Source: Crocodylus rhombifer (taxonomy: Eukaryota; Chordata; Crocodylia; Crocodylidae). From it: a DNA stretch of 64,000 nt. A program made the position numbers and the translations under genes. Shown in pieces: positions 43,010 to 54,810 of the stretch. Under the pieces are notes generated by a model that ran no database searches, was not told where the DNA came from, and worked only from the letters and a program-made list of their open reading frames with translations. Positions within the stretch are counted from its first letter, which is position 1. Each line of letters opens with the position of its first letter. The DNA is taken from NCBI GenBank assembly GCA_038503035.1, contig JAVSML010000963.1:186001-250000 (forward strand), written 5' to 3'.

Positions 43010-43590
43010 GCCCTGCTCCAATTCCTGCTCCTCACCCCTCTAACTTCTGTTTCATTTCTTTCTCTCCTGCTTCTGGCTCACCACCACCTCCAACACCTGT
43101 CCTGAGCTCCTCTCTGCTTTTAAAACCCTGTTTCTTTGCCACTGTCTTATCCCCACTGCCTTTTCTCCAGATCCCTGCCACTGTTATTGCCTCTTCCCCT
43201 GAGCTCCCACATTTCTGTCTCAGTTTCTCTCCTGCCTGTCTCCTTCTTGCCACCACTTATCTTTCCATCCCCCCCACCCCCAATATCTCAGCTGTCTGCC
43301 TCAGTTTCCAGCCCCAAGCTCCCAAGTTTCTGCCTCTCTTTCCTGGCTGTTTCCTCCTTGCCAATGGGCTTTTCCCCTTGTATCAGTGACCTCACATAAG
43401 CCTGGGGCCACTTGATCTTAAGTAAACCCAAGCCTCAGTTCCTCAGCCAGCTTCTCTCTAGTCCATTGGTTCTAATCCCAGTTCTGGCAACTTTTACTCC
43501 CTACACTTTAACTCTCTCTCTCACATTCACCTTCCCCCAAGTATCTCAGGTACCCCAAGCACACACATACATACTGTACCATCCAAGTTA
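43010..43590 (+). repeat. Pyrimidine-rich low-complexity DNA
   Basis: CTCC, TTTCTC and CCCCAA words dominate for nearly 600 bp. The plus-strand ORFs rich in Ser, Pro, Leu and Phe are compositional. Confidence 0.6.
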
Positions 43591-43594
43591 GGAA

Positions 43595-43866
43595 CTTACC
43601 TGTGTGTATGAGTGGGTGTGATGTATGTATGTATGTATATATATTAATGTCACTGTGTGCATGATATACAAATTAGTGATTTGTGTATGTGTACTGAGTG
43701 TGTGGGTCTGGACAATTGATTTTTGTCTAATTTTGGGGTGTATGTGCTTGAATTGGTGATAGGTATGCATGTGCCTAGGCTGGTTTGGATGTGTATGTGC
43801 CTGAGTTGGACGGTGTGTGTGTGTGTATATGCACCTAATTGATTTGTGTGTTTTGTATATGTGCAA
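43595..43866 (+). repeat. TG-rich simple repeat with (TGTA)n
   Basis: GTATGTATGTATGTATATAT at about 43624 is followed by many TGTGTG, TGTATGTG and ATGTGCCT units up to 43866. The His/Thr-rich minus-strand ORF is its translation. Confidence 0.9.
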
Positions 43867-43869
43867 TTG

Positions 43870-46800
43870 TCACACTCTCCTGTCTAACAGCACACTATTG
43901 AGATCCTGAGAATTGGCCTGACCCTACAGGACAACGTGACCTAAAACTAAACCCTGCTGGTGCTGGATGGTGTGGTGGGGCTGCCTGTGGCAGGATGGTC
44001 TCCAGGAATTACCACACCAGTGTCTCCCCAGTGAAAGGTGAGATTTGGGAGTGCTGGAAAGCCTCAGCCCCCATGACCTGGTGGGTTACCCCATACAGGG
44101 GACAGGCAAGGGGTTCAGGCATGTAATCAGGCCTGAGACCCAAGGGGTGTAAGGCCCAAGAGCCCTGGTGAGGTGTGTAAAAGTGGGCTGTGTAGAGTAT
44201 GTCTGTATGCAGGGGCCCAAAGGACTGTGCATATGCCAGCCTAAGTAGAAAGGGAGCTGTGTTGGGAGGGGCCTGAGAAGGTGGACCTGTATGGGACTGT
44301 GAGGGTGAGTGGTTCAGTACCTACCCAAAGTAACCTCATTGGTCCATGCTGGGGCCAGAACCAGACTGGTAGAAAGGCCAGAGAGCCCACTGCAAGGGAT
44401 GGCTAGAGGCTAGGAGTTCTGACTTGCCTAGAGGCAAAGCCAGGGCCAGTGAGGCCATGAGGGAAAAAGGGCTTGGGGAGTTCTGCCGTCCAGAATGAGG
44501 GTAAAGCAGACTGCCTGAGGAAGAGGGATCCGGGTGGGGTTTGAACATCAGGCAGACATAGAGTGAGGCCCATTGTGAGGCCTGAGCCATACAGTGAAGA
44601 CATCTGCAAGGCATGGGACACAGTGTAGGGATGGTGTGGAGCTCTGTATTATGCCCTTAGCATTGGGCAGTGAATGAGCAGCCTCCCGCCTTGTGAATAA
44701 CTATTTATCAGTTGCATCAAAGGTCAGGCAGGTGGGTGGATGGCCCTAGACAGGTGAGTGGGCCAATGATTAGACCGGCCACAAGACACACCTAGTCATC
44801 TGAATCCAGGAGCTGGGTCTTTAAGGAAAAAACACCAGATAGCATGAGACTTACAATAATAATTCAAGAGCTGGTAATACTGAATGAGCTTATCACCTGT
44901 CAGCCACGCTGGAAAACAGGTTAAAAACAAGAAGCCATTTCTCTTGGGAAAATATATTTGATACACAGACACACATCTGCATCTGAATCAAGCTTCCCTG
45001 AGGAAAAACACCATATACACAGACCTTTTTGACAGAAATACATCACCTCTATATGTTACCACCTCCATTATAAAGCGCTCCAACTTCAACCAACCTCTAC
45101 TTACTCTTTTTTATTTTCTCCCTTGCTATCTGCCCTTCCCTTTCCTTCCTTCTAGTCTGTCTCTCCTGTCTTAGTCCTTCTTCTCTTCCCTTCTCCGTTT
45201 GATCTCCCTCTGTCCCTACCCTCCATTCACACTGTATGACCGGACCCTTTTGTACCTCTCAGCCTTCTCGGGGGTGGAGTATTGTGGCCACATGTACATT
45301 CATGCACAGAACAGATTACTCATGGCTACAGCTGAAAGGGAACATTGTGTTTGTGTGTCTGTCACTTGGGGAGGGGGGAAGGAATATGTCTACACTCCTC
45401 TCATGTCGTAGAGCACATCCAGATGAGCGCAGACATGCAGTATATTGCACTGTAGACCCATTTGTGTTGCCACACATTGCACATGAAGGCATTTCTATGC
45501 TGTTACTTTGCAGCGTGGGTTTTTTTTTTTATCTTGGGACCATAGATGGTAGAAGGCCGGGGCTAATGGGGTTCAGCCCACCAAAAGAAGGGGTAGCAGT
45601 GGCAGTGCAGAGGGCTGCAGGGCAGCTCAGGCACAGGCTCTGGGTGGCTGCAGTGTGGGGAGGAGAAGAGTGTGTGCAGACACAGACATGAAGCCACAGC
45701 CAGCAGCATCCTGGCTGTGTGTAGAGCGCTGCCCACCATAGCAGGTAAGCTGCTGTGGGGGGACAGATAGAGGCCCCCACAGTGAGTGAGGGAGTGGGGC
45801 AGAGACAGGGGCAAGGGCTGTGGTGAATAGCACCCTAGGGCTAGGGTGGGTCATGGGATGCTCAGAATCCAGGCAACTTGTTCAAGCTTGTGCTCCACTT
45901 TTCGCCTGCTCTCCTCTACTCTTGGAACTCCATGAATAGGTCTGAGACCTCCGATTTTAGGTCATCCTGGACCACATCTGACCATAACCTACCCCACCAA
46001 GTCCTACATCAGAACTAGGTCAGGATGAAACCCATTTCTGAAGACCTAGAGAGCTGAAACAAAGAAGCTCATGCACCTGCTGCAGGGATCCCATAGGATT
46101 TTTCTTCCTCCAGCTGATCCACAGCATCTACCGTATAAACAAGTGTAGGGAGGGGGGTAGGGGACAAAGAAGGAGGAGTTTTCACTCCTGTGCCTCTTGC
46201 ATCATGTGGTTTTGTTTTTTTTTTGCTGTTTTCCACTGTAGACAATGCCTCATCTCCCTGAAGGGATGGGTCTCCCCCTGCCCAGAACCTGGGCCTAGAG
46301 AGCAGACAAACTCCTTTCTTAACCATTCCTAGCCCTGACTGCTTCTTCCAAGCTCTGAGGCTTGGGCCATTTTCCTGGCTTATGATGCAGTACAGCCCCA
46401 TCGTGAAGTGCATCCAGTTTCCTGTTATTCAGTGCAGGTGAACTCATAAAGCCTATGACCCTCCTCCTTGCAAATGGTTTCTGCTCTGAGTGTGTTTTCA
46501 ATAGGCCTCGATCTCCTATCCTTGTAAGCATAGCTAGTCATGGCTGCACAGATCCCTACCTTTTGGGGCTCCCACTCTGTCAGCTCTTACAACCTCCACT
46601 TTTTACTGTGATTCCCAAACCCTTTCTAACCTCCCCACAAAATTGTGCACTTTGCTACCATCCTCTGCTTCGCTATATCAGAGCACAGCCCACCCAGCCA
46701 CTGACTGCTGGATTTCTCCAGCCCCTTGTGAATGATGGGAAGGGTAGAATAGAATCAGGAGCCAAAATGTGCAGGCGGGGCATGGAGTGGGGGCCTGAGT

Positions 46801-47190
46801 TGGTCATGGTCCTGTGGCAAGTGAGTGCCAGAGGTGAAGTGAAAATTGGGCTCCCAGCCTACGTCCTCCATAGTGGGTGTGTCTACACATACAATAAACT
46901 GGGAGCAGTTTAATCTTGAGTAAACTAGATTTAATCTTGTGGGGAACCTCCCCCCCCCGCCCAAAACTTAGAGCCTTGTGTACAGGCAATCAAATGCTGG
47001 GGCCCTGAAGGGTGGACAGCTTGCAGGGCTGACACTGCAGCCAGGGGAAGGTCCTGTGCACAAGTCTCAGTATGCTCTCCAGGCTTCCTTAGTCTGCCTG
47101 GCAACAAATGATAGCAGATGATACCAGTGCAGAGGGCAGCCGTGACTGGCTAACCCAAACTACCCATGGTCAGCCTGTGCTTTTAGCACG
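43870..47190. other. Noncoding, mixed; partial elements only
   Basis: 43915-44700 is G-rich DNA that could be a decayed LTR-element interior, but no domain is visible. 45417-45455 shares CATCCAGATGAGC...TGCAGTAT with 31073. Near 46872 GTGTCTACACATACAATAAA is a CATCTACA-like MITE end without a partner. No host exon is supported. Confidence 0.4.
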
Positions 47191-47194
47191 TACG

Positions 47195-47720
47195 GACATT
47201 CACTCTCCCAGGAGAAACTCTCCCAGAATTGATTTAACCCTGGTTGTGCCCAGGTTATTTTTCACCTGGAATGACCATTTTTACTCTGGGAGAAAAAGCC
47301 CAGAGTAAAAGGGTGTTTTGGGATGCGGTGCTGGGTGCTTAAATTAGCGAGCTGCACTAATTAAATTAGTGCACTTGCTAATTAGCGAATCTTCTGTGTC
47401 AAGTGTATCGGTGTTCCCACACTAAAAATGGCGGTGAGGTGCTTTGAACTAAAGCTCATTGAATGTGTTTTAGTTTCAAGTGCCTCACTGCCACTTTTCC
47501 AGCATGAAGATGCTGATATACGAGATGCAGAAGGCTGCCAAAGTGTGTTGATTTCTGTGCTTCGGCAGACTTGATTATAATCAAGTCTGCTCCCACATAC
47601 GGGATTTCCAGTGCGTCAGAGAAGGCTCCCCACACATTTGTAGGAGCCCTAAATATTGTACACTTGTGGTTTCTCATGGGAGAGCAGTGATTCTCCCAGG
47701 AGAAACTGAACGTCTGCACG
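47195..47720 (+). mobile_element. Palindromic MITE family B, copy 3, with extra outer inverted repeats
   Basis: The core AAAAATGGCGGTGAGG, GTGCTTTGAACTAAAGC, then TTTTAGTTTCAAGTGCCTCA is a large palindrome homologous to the other two copies. Farther out, CTCCCAGGAGAAACT at 47205 recurs in the same orientation at 47694, and ATTAGCGAGCTGCACTAATT/AATTAGTGCAC... forms another foldback near 47345. The outer blocks are absent from the other copies. Confidence 0.65.
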
Positions 47721-47967
47721 AGGCCTTAAATGGCAATTAAGTTGAATTAACCACAATTGTTCCATGGCCCAGTCACAGGGACATCATGTGGGGCAATGGG
47801 TTTGTCCCTCTAAGTCTGGGGTTTGCTGCCAGACAAAGTGCTCACATCCGAATCAACCTGGTTGTATGCTTTTAGGCTAATTTTGCTTTTAGCCACAGCT
47901 TGAATAGAATCTTACTTGAATTAGCCCAATTGTCTCGGGGGCAAAAGGTGTCATGTCATAGGATTCT

Positions 47968-48832
47968 TCATAGGTCCTCACCCGCACAATGGCTGAAAGG
48001 GACCTCAGGGTTATGGTTGATCACAGGATGAACACAAGCCACCACTATGACCCTGTAGTCGACAAGGCTAATAGCATACTGGGATGCATTAGCTCAGGGG
48101 TGGGCAAAATGTGGGCTGGGGGCCGGAGGCGGCCAGCCAGGTCATTCTATCCGGCCCGCGGGGCATCTAAAAAATTTAGAAAATTAATATTTATCTGCCC
48201 TGGCTGCCTGTCATGCAGCTCTCGATGGCTTGCCAAAACTCAGTGAGCGGCCCTCTGCCCAAAATAATTGCCTGCCCCTGAATTAGCTGACGTGTTCTGA
48301 GCAGGGCTAAGTAAGTGATCCTTCCTCTCTACTCGGTGCTGGTGAGACCCCAGCTGGCATACTGTGTCCAGTTCTGGGCACTGCACTTCAAAAAAAGATG
48401 TGGAGAATATCGAAAGGGTCCAAAGAAGGGCCACAAGAATGATTAAGGGCCTGGAGGAAGGGATCTGGGAGTGTTTAGCCTGGGGAAGAGAAGACCGAGG
48501 GGGACTTGGTGGACGTCTATAAGCATGTAAGTGGTGAATACCAGAAACTGTTCACTAGGGCACCCCAGAGGAGGACAAAAAGCAATGGCCATAAACTGTT
48601 GGAGGCTGGTTTCAGGTTGGAAATGAAGAACTTCTTTACTGTAAGGGTGACCACAATCTGGAATAGATGTCCCAAGAAGGTGGTGCAGTGCCCAACTGTG
48701 AAAGTCTTCAAGAGGAGACTGCACAGACACCTTGCTGGGATCATCTGATCTCCGCAGTATCCCTGCCCAGAGCAGGGGGCTGGACTTGATGATCTTTCCA
48801 GGTCCAGCCCTTAATTTCTGTGGTTCTATGCA
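47968..48832 (+). mobile_element. CR1 LINE 3' fragment, split by a hAT element
   Basis: The left part translates as MAERDLRVMVDHRMNTSH, the CR1 C-terminal region. It is interrupted at 48095-48280 and resumes with GGTGAGACCCCAGCTGGCAT, GAATATCGAAAGGGTCCAAA, GGCATAAG-type sequence and the CR1 3' end (GCAGGGGGCTGGACTTGATG, TTTCTGTGGTTCTATG). Frameshifts are present, for example at 48390-48480. Dead copy. Confidence 0.92.
48095..48280 (-). mobile_element. 186-bp hAT element of the CAGGGG family nested in CR1
   Basis: Ends CAGGGGTGGGCAAAATGTG and TTGCCTGCCCCTG are inverted repeats. The flanking 8-mers CATTAGCT (48087-48094) and AATTAGCT (48281-48288) match at 7 of 8. In reverse it aligns with both ends of the 12311-13970 copy, including GATAGAATGAC and the AATTAATTTTCTAAA-type block, but lacks all of the GC-rich interior. 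It is therefore an internal-deletion derivative, or the compact ancestor, of that copy. Confidence 0.9.
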
Positions 48833-48867
48833 GGGGCCAATTGCTCGTGCCTCTGTAGGATCCCAGT

Positions 48868-48880
48868 ATAAAAGGCAGGA
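48868..48880 (+). promoter_or_regulatory. TATA-like box upstream of the CpG island
   Basis: CAGTATAAAAGGCAGG lies about 210 bp left of the CpG island and some 540 bp before the candidate exon end on the plus strand. The match is good but the spacing to the island makes its use uncertain. Confidence 0.3.
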
Positions 48881-49079
48881 GAAAACCCGCATCTGGGTTT
48901 AGCCGCAGGCTGCTGCAAAGGCTGTAGGCTGGGAGGTGGAGGGCACAGGGTGGCCCTGCCTGCACCTTGGTAGCCACCTCTCTCAGAGCATGAAGGCTGA
49001 GGAGGAGATCCAGCACAGGAGCTGGTGTGCAAGTGCCTCCTTTGAGAAATTGCTCTGGCATGTCTTTATACCCCGCCAG

Positions 49080-49700
49080 CCGATGTCACCAGCACGGCGG
49101 GGGACCCCCCAGCCCCATTCGCGGGACCGACCCCGCGCCATGCCCGACCCGCTGCCTCCCAACGCTGCTCTACCCCGGCTCACCTCAGGGAATGGGTGCG
49201 GCCGTTGGCCGCCCACTGGTGCAGCCTCACCGCAGCGCCCCCCGGGGGTGGGGAAGGGCACGGGGACCCCTGAGGGCCCGGCGGTGAGGTGCAGGCCGGA
49301 GCCGCCCCCGCAGCGCTCCCCCTTCCCCCGGCCAGGCCGCGCCGCGCCGGGCATCCCGCAGGAGGCGGCGCAGCCAATCCGGGCCGGGCGGCGCGGCCTC
49401 GGGGGCGCCATGAGATCACTCCCCACAAAGGCAGCGCCGCCCGCTCCCGTCCCGCTCCCGCTGCCTCTGCTCTGCTCTCCCCTCCCCTCCCCTCCCCTCC
49501 CCGACCGGGCCGGGCCCGCGCAGCTGCCCAGAGCGGGGCGCGAGCGGGAGCGGCCGAGCCCGCGGGTGAGTTGCTGGCGCGGCCTTTGTGCGCGCGGCGC
49601 GGGCGGGTGGGGCAGCTCGGAGCCGGCAGCGGCGGCGGCCACGTGTGCGAGGCGGACGGGCGGGAGCGGGTCCCGGTGCCAAGGGCGCCCCGCCTCGGCG
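49080..49700. promoter_or_regulatory. CpG-island promoter of a plus-strand gene
   Basis: Very high GC and CpG density begins abruptly near 49080 and fades after 49700. It contains a CCAAT-type AGCCAATC at 49371, a run of five CCCCT units at about 49476-49502 (G-quadruplex-prone on the minus strand, SP1/MAZ-like) and many GGGCGG-type boxes. The donor at 49566 gives the plus direction. Minus-strand open frames cover the same DNA but start without ATG. Confidence 0.85.
49410..49565 (+). other. Candidate first exon of an unidentified plus-strand gene
   Basis: The sequence CGCGG/GTGAGT at 49565/49566 is a near-consensus splice donor in the middle of the CpG island. An ATG at 49410 in good context (GCGCCATGA) stays open for exactly 52 codons to the donor, beginning MRSLPTKAAPPAP, but the peptide is only Pro, Arg and Leu-rich as expected from GC-rich 5' untranslated DNA, so the exon may equally be noncoding. 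The transcription start is not defined. No downstream coding exon was recognised between 49566 and 64000, so a long first intron is implied. The gene cannot be named. Confidence 0.5.
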
Positions 49701-49707
49701 GGACTAG

Positions 49708-49915
49708 GAAGGGCTCCTAAACCACTTAGGCGGGGCTACTTGCTGGGGGGGCTCCTAAGCCACTTAGGCAGGGCCACCTGGTGGAGGGGGCTTCTAAGCC
49801 ACTTAAGTGGGGGGCGGGGCTCTTAAACAACTTGGGGATCCTAAGCCACTTAAGTGGGGGGTGGCCAGGTTGTAGCCGTATTGGGAAGGCTTCTAGCCAC
49901 TTAGGGGGTGCACCT
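49708..49915 (+). repeat. Minisatellite with CCACTTA palindromes, just inside intron 1
   Basis: Five to six units about 40 bp apart read GGGCTCCTAAGCCACTTAGG with variants. Two contain the perfect palindrome CCACTTAAGTGG (49799-49810 and 49846-49857), others CCACTTAGG (49722, 49760, 49896). The core TTAAGTGG is the binding consensus of NK2-class homeodomain factors. The array starts 143 bp after the donor. Confidence 0.8.
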
Positions 49916-52900
49916 AAATCACTGCAGTGATTGCAAAGCAGAAAGCTCTGCAGGCCGGGGTTGGGCGTTTGTATTCCTTGACTGTTTGTGTGCACCCCCT
50001 GACCCCTAACGCACCAGCTGCAGAGTGTGCGCCTGCGGGGCGTGCGGGGCCAATCCAACAGTTGATTAACTTCACTGTTTGGGCTGAAATTTGACTCTCC
50101 CCGGAGCATGGCTGACTGGGGAGGGAAGAGGATCCCACCGATTTCTTCGTGGAGACGGCAGGGAAGTGTTCAGAGTCCTGCAGTTCCCAAACGCTTCTGA
50201 GCGCAGGGTCTCGGGCCAGTCTGGGCTGGGTGGCTGCTGGCCATGGCTGTGGTGTTGCCGTGCTGGAAGGCGCGGGCCCTTGGCCCATGCCCAGAGTGGG
50301 CGGATGGCCAGCCTGAGGGAGGTTCCTGAGGTGCTGGCAGGAGAGGAGGCACTGCCAGGGCGTTCCTGTCCAGGGCTGGCAGTACAACGCAGGCTGATGT
50401 GGGCTCTTCTCAAGATCGGGTCCTCAACTCATATTGGTCTGTTGTGCTCAGCCCCATTCAGTTTCTGCCCTTACAGAGCTGCCGGGCTCCTCCAGTTTTT
50501 CCACCTCCCAACACTATTCTGTCTGGTCGGAGAGATTTTCCTGGGCTCCTGCTCCTAGAGCATGAAGTCAGCTGCAGGCTCAGTTTCCTAGGACAGGGTT
50601 GCTGGTGGCTGCTGTGAAAGGGCTCAGTTGCATTGGGGCATCTTTCATACCAAACTGGCTAGGAGCCGTGGCTGCCTGGGAAACTCTGCTGCTGGGGGGG
50701 CAGTCTCTGGCTTTTGTTCAGGATGCAGCTCAGCGCGGTAGGCACCAGGCTAGTCCCCTGTTGGGTTCCTGGAAGCTGGCACCTCTCGAGTGCAGTGCAT
50801 GTGATCATGATTCTGGGAAACATTGACTGTGCTGCTGCCTGAGAAGCAGAGCTTGTAAGGCTGCCGATACATGGCACTGGTTGAGGACCATTGTTCTGGG
50901 CACAGGCCGGGTTGGATGTCTTGGAAGATGGAAAATGGACCCCAGAAAAACCCATGTATTCTGAGACGGAACAAAAATTCTTGCCTAGGGTTCCCATGGG
51001 TTAAGATTATTCATCAGCATGTTTGCTGGCCTCAGCATTTTGGGAGGATGGATGGGGAGTGGAAATGTTCCAACCATTTCCTTTGTGTCTGGAGTGACAC
51101 ACAGAGCCCAGGGGATTGAGTCAGATTAAATAACAGCTGAATTTTTATCTAGAATTTAGGCTGAATGTGATATTAAAAAATGTTAACTTCAAAGTTACGT
51201 TTCTGTTTCAGGGTCCTACCTGTTCATTACAGATAACCACAAAGTGTACACTACGCTGTGTTGCTTTTCAGCTGTAAAGTAGCCTCTGTTACCATGAGTA
51301 CTACCCAGTCTAGTTTAGGTATCTCATGATTGCACTCTAGATATCTCCCAAGACTCCTGTTAGTGAATAAGATCAGAGGGGAAAACAGTTGAAGTTAGTG
51401 GTACTCAGCCTCCAGCCCAGGGTCTAAATCTGGTCCATGGGGCCATGTCATCTAGCCCATGGGGTTCCCCACAGGTCTGGAAGCTTGCTAGTGGGGTAGG
51501 AGTAGCATTAATTAACCTGGCTCTGGAAGCCACAGCAATTAATGCTGCCAAACTTCCAGACCTGTAGGAAGCCCCATGGGCTACAGGTGGGGCTGGACCA
51601 GCATGCGGAGTTGCTCCAGCCAGATCCAGCATATGGGAATGGGCTGGTATGTGGGTCTGCTCCACAGCTGGATCCAGTGTGTGGGTCTGCTCCACAGCTG
51701 GATCTAGTGGTGCCAGCTCCATGCTGGATCTGGCCTGTGAACTGACCCTGCCTGTGGGATCTGGTCTGTGGGCCAGCCCCAAACCTCTCATCCAGCCTGT
51801 GGGGTACCACCGTCCAGTTCCAAAGGGCAGAATGGCACAGCATGATGAGTGGTGATGGTCTCGGGGTCACCCAGGGACTTGGGAATCATTTGCAAGACAA
51901 CAAAATCCCCTTATCACATCTGCCAAGATGGGTATTGCTGAATAGGATAGCTTTAAAAAAATCTAGTTTCTGATACTTTGCCAACTAAAAAGAGCAAAGT
52001 GGACAGTGGCCATTTAAATGGCTTTTCTCTATTCCTGCCAGTAGTTCTGAGATGTGAAGGGGAAGTATAGAAAGGGCTCTGGAGAAGCTGTTCTGCATGC
52101 ATTTCTGGCTCCATTGGAACAGTTTTCTATAAAAGGGACAAAGATTGGGTAGGGGATCTCTGAGCCACCAGAGGTTTGTTTGTCACTTGGCCAGAATTGG
52201 TGCCTGTTTCTGGCAGGAAAACTAGAGGGAATATAATTTCCTGCATCTTGTTGCCTTGTGCCACAGCAGGAGGAAATAAGAATGTGAGGGAGGGAGATAG
52301 AGCCGGAGGTTGATCCTGGAGGGAGCCAGCTGCTTACCAAGGTCATACTTTGGGAAGGAAGGAGGCCAAGCCGGATGCAAAAGGAAGCCAGCATCTCAGC
52401 ATGGCTGTTTGTGAAACATGTGCGGGCTGTGCATTGACTGGGGGCTTTGGTAGTCCACAGCACCCCATGGACACTTAACTAATGAATCGTGCCCTGTCCT
52501 TAATGTGCAGACCCTTAAATAACGAAGCACTTTGGTTTCTTTTGATTGCTTTGGCGGTTTGTGTGTTTTCAGAGCCGACTGACCACAGAGAGCATTCTCC
52601 AAGGCCCATCCAGCACGTGAATCTTGCAGGCGTAGCCCCATGGGCCCGACTTTCCCCTCCTCTCCTCCTCCCACACTCTGTAGACAAGATCAGTGAGGGC
52701 ATTATTTACCCGGCCAGGATTTCGGGCCCAAAAATCAATCCCTGCCTGTGGTTTTGGCAAGAGGCAGCCAGATGACACCATCATTTTTTTTTTCTCCCCC
52801 ACCTCAATGAGTTTCAAACACAGATGCTTCATTCAGAGCCAAGATGCACAGAAGGGCTGATAGTTGTTTGGAATAACAGTGCAGGAGAGTGCTTCACCAG

Positions 52901-53454
52901 TGTATTAAACACTGGCATGTCTCTGGTGACTGAAACAATGAAGAGAGAATGGAGCCTCTTCCATCGGGACGTGGGGGAAGGATCGAAGAGCTCAGGTGCT
53001 AAGGGCCTAGGGGAGAAGACGTTGGGCTCCAAGCATCAGGTGTGATAGAACTTGACTCTCCAGATATACACGATCAGCTCAGATTTTCCAAGGCTGGAAG
53101 CTTTCAGCTGAGACAAAAACCCTCAGCGGGGATTAGGTTGAATTATTAGTGGCCTCTGGCGTGCTGAATAGGCACACGGACTGTTTCTTCCAGTTGGAAA
53201 CAGCCTTCTTAAGTATGTCGCAGCATGGCAGCTACACCAGGTTCAGGAGAGTGCAGTGTGCCTCAGGGTCTTGGTCTCTTCCCTCCCTTCTCAGGGACTC
53301 AGCACCCAGAGACAGAAGAAAACACACCCTGCCTTTTCAGTCATGCTGTAGCTCTTCCCTGTACATGGCCTCTGGGCATCCGTGTTCAGGCTGGGTGCTA
53401 CCTGGCCTTCAGGAGCTCAAGGTCCTTTCAATAAAAAAGTTTTGCTCTTGTGTC
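49916..53454. other. Noncoding, probable intron 1 of the plus-strand gene
   Basis: No exon with both splice sites and a recognisable domain was found. A tandem phrase GTGTGGGTCTGCTCCACAGC occurs twice at 51649-51700, a 30-bp minisatellite of two units. The other ORFs lack domains. Confidence 0.4.
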
Positions 53455-53605
53455 CTTAGCCAAAATCTGTCTACTGTCCTCTCAATATGCTGTGGTACCT
53501 CAATTCTCCATCTGTAAAATGGCAATAATCTTCCTTCTCAACCTTGTGGCCAAGGATGTTGTGAAGAGAAATGCATTAAAGACTATGAGGTGCTCAGATA
53601 TTGTG
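53455..53605 (+). repeat. MIR-like SINE fragment
   Basis: ACCTCAATTCTCCATCTGTA, AAATGGCAATAATC, GGATGTTGTGAAGAGAAAT and TATGAGGTGCTCAGATATTG follow the order of the MIR/L2-like 3' core: the CTGTAAAATGG block, the GTTGTGAGG block, and the GCTCAGA tail. Confidence 0.7.
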
Positions 53606-53819
53606 ATGATGGGTGATGACTAGGTTCCCAAAATGCTGGGAAAAGGGTAGGGGAGGATTCATCAAAGGACAGGAGTGAAATCTCAGGCAAGGAGGGGAGG
53701 TGTCACAAAGATGTTAACTTAAATCCTTTTTTAAATGCCATATTTAATTTATTTAGCTCAAGTGGCACATTGCACAGTCGGACAAGGATATACCACAGTG
53801 CACTTCAAGACAGACACGG

Positions 53820-54262
53820 GCAAATTGAAAATATTCCACTAAGGAGCAATGGAAATTATTAGAGGTCTAGAAAACTTGACATATGAAGAATATCGGAAGG
53901 ACTGGGATTATACATTTGGGGAAGAAGAGACTGAAGGGGCTTTGGTAACAGTCTTCAAATACAAAAAGGTTTGTTAGAAAGAGGATGGTGACTGACTGTT
54001 TTCTGTGTCTGCTGGGGAAGGGGCTAGACATAATAGATGTAAAATGCACCAAGGATCTTTTGAATGTATTTTAACAACTACATCCTGTCCCTGCTGTGGC
54101 TGGAAATTAGCATTGCCCTAGTTCCCCTGCTGAGCAGGTTAGAAGAACACTTTCTGAGGATGGTTTAGACATGAGTGATCCTGCCTTGAGTAGGCAGTTG
54201 GGCTAGATGACTCCTGACATCACTTCCAGCCTTCCCCCCCGCCCATGATTTTTATACAACAA
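53820..54262 (+). mobile_element. CR1 LINE 3' fragment
   Basis: GAAATTATTAGAGGTCTAGA, GGGGAAGAAGAGACTGAAGG, CAAATACAAAAAGGTTTGTT and the 3' end GGCAGTTGGGCTAGATGACT, TCCAGCCTT...ATGATTTTTAT identify a diverged CR1 copy in plus orientation. A later C-rich stretch near 54230 replaces part of the tail. Confidence 0.8.
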
Positions 54263-54810
54263 GCCTATTGTCAATAAAATGGTTATTCCCAGGCCTTAGA
54301 CTCTGAGCAGAAGGATAATTTGCTGTAGTCTATCCCTCCCAGCAGCAAGAAACAAGCCTGATATCCCAATTCTCTATTGAAGAGATGTCTTCTTTATATA
54401 TACTTGCCTCTCCCGGCATTCCCTGCCCTCCCAGCCTGCATGCAGCTAAAATCAAAAAGAGACTCTATTGGACCTGTATCCTTTTTCAGGGAGACAGCCT
54501 ACTTCGCTACAGTTTAGAGGCAAGCTCTTTCCTGCCAACATTTCTTTTGCTGTTCAGTGGAGGGTTTGTGTTGGAAATGAAAATAGAAAATTCTCTCCAA
54601 GAATTGGATCTTTTAGATAATGACAGAGGAACAATCCAATCTAGAACAAATGCTGAGCTTTCATCTGACAGACTTGATTTACTGATAACCCCAGCTTTTG
54701 GAGACAAGTGAATATGAGAGAATCTCAGCATTCATGTATTTCTTTAATAAATAGCTTCATGGTTGTGGAAAAGAGCTTGAACATGTGAACCAAGCATACA
54801 TACCTCAAAG

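Noticed and set aside
48936..49826. 296-codon plus-strand frame across the CpG island
   Set aside because: It runs through the likely splice donor at 49566 and into the minisatellite, and other frames on both strands are equally open, as expected from CpG-island composition. Only the part up to the donor is kept, as a candidate exon.
51115..51290. Possible internal exon after TTTCTGTTTCAG at about 51210
   Set aside because: The acceptor-like tract is good, but the following sequence has no frame with a recognisable domain and no matching donor.
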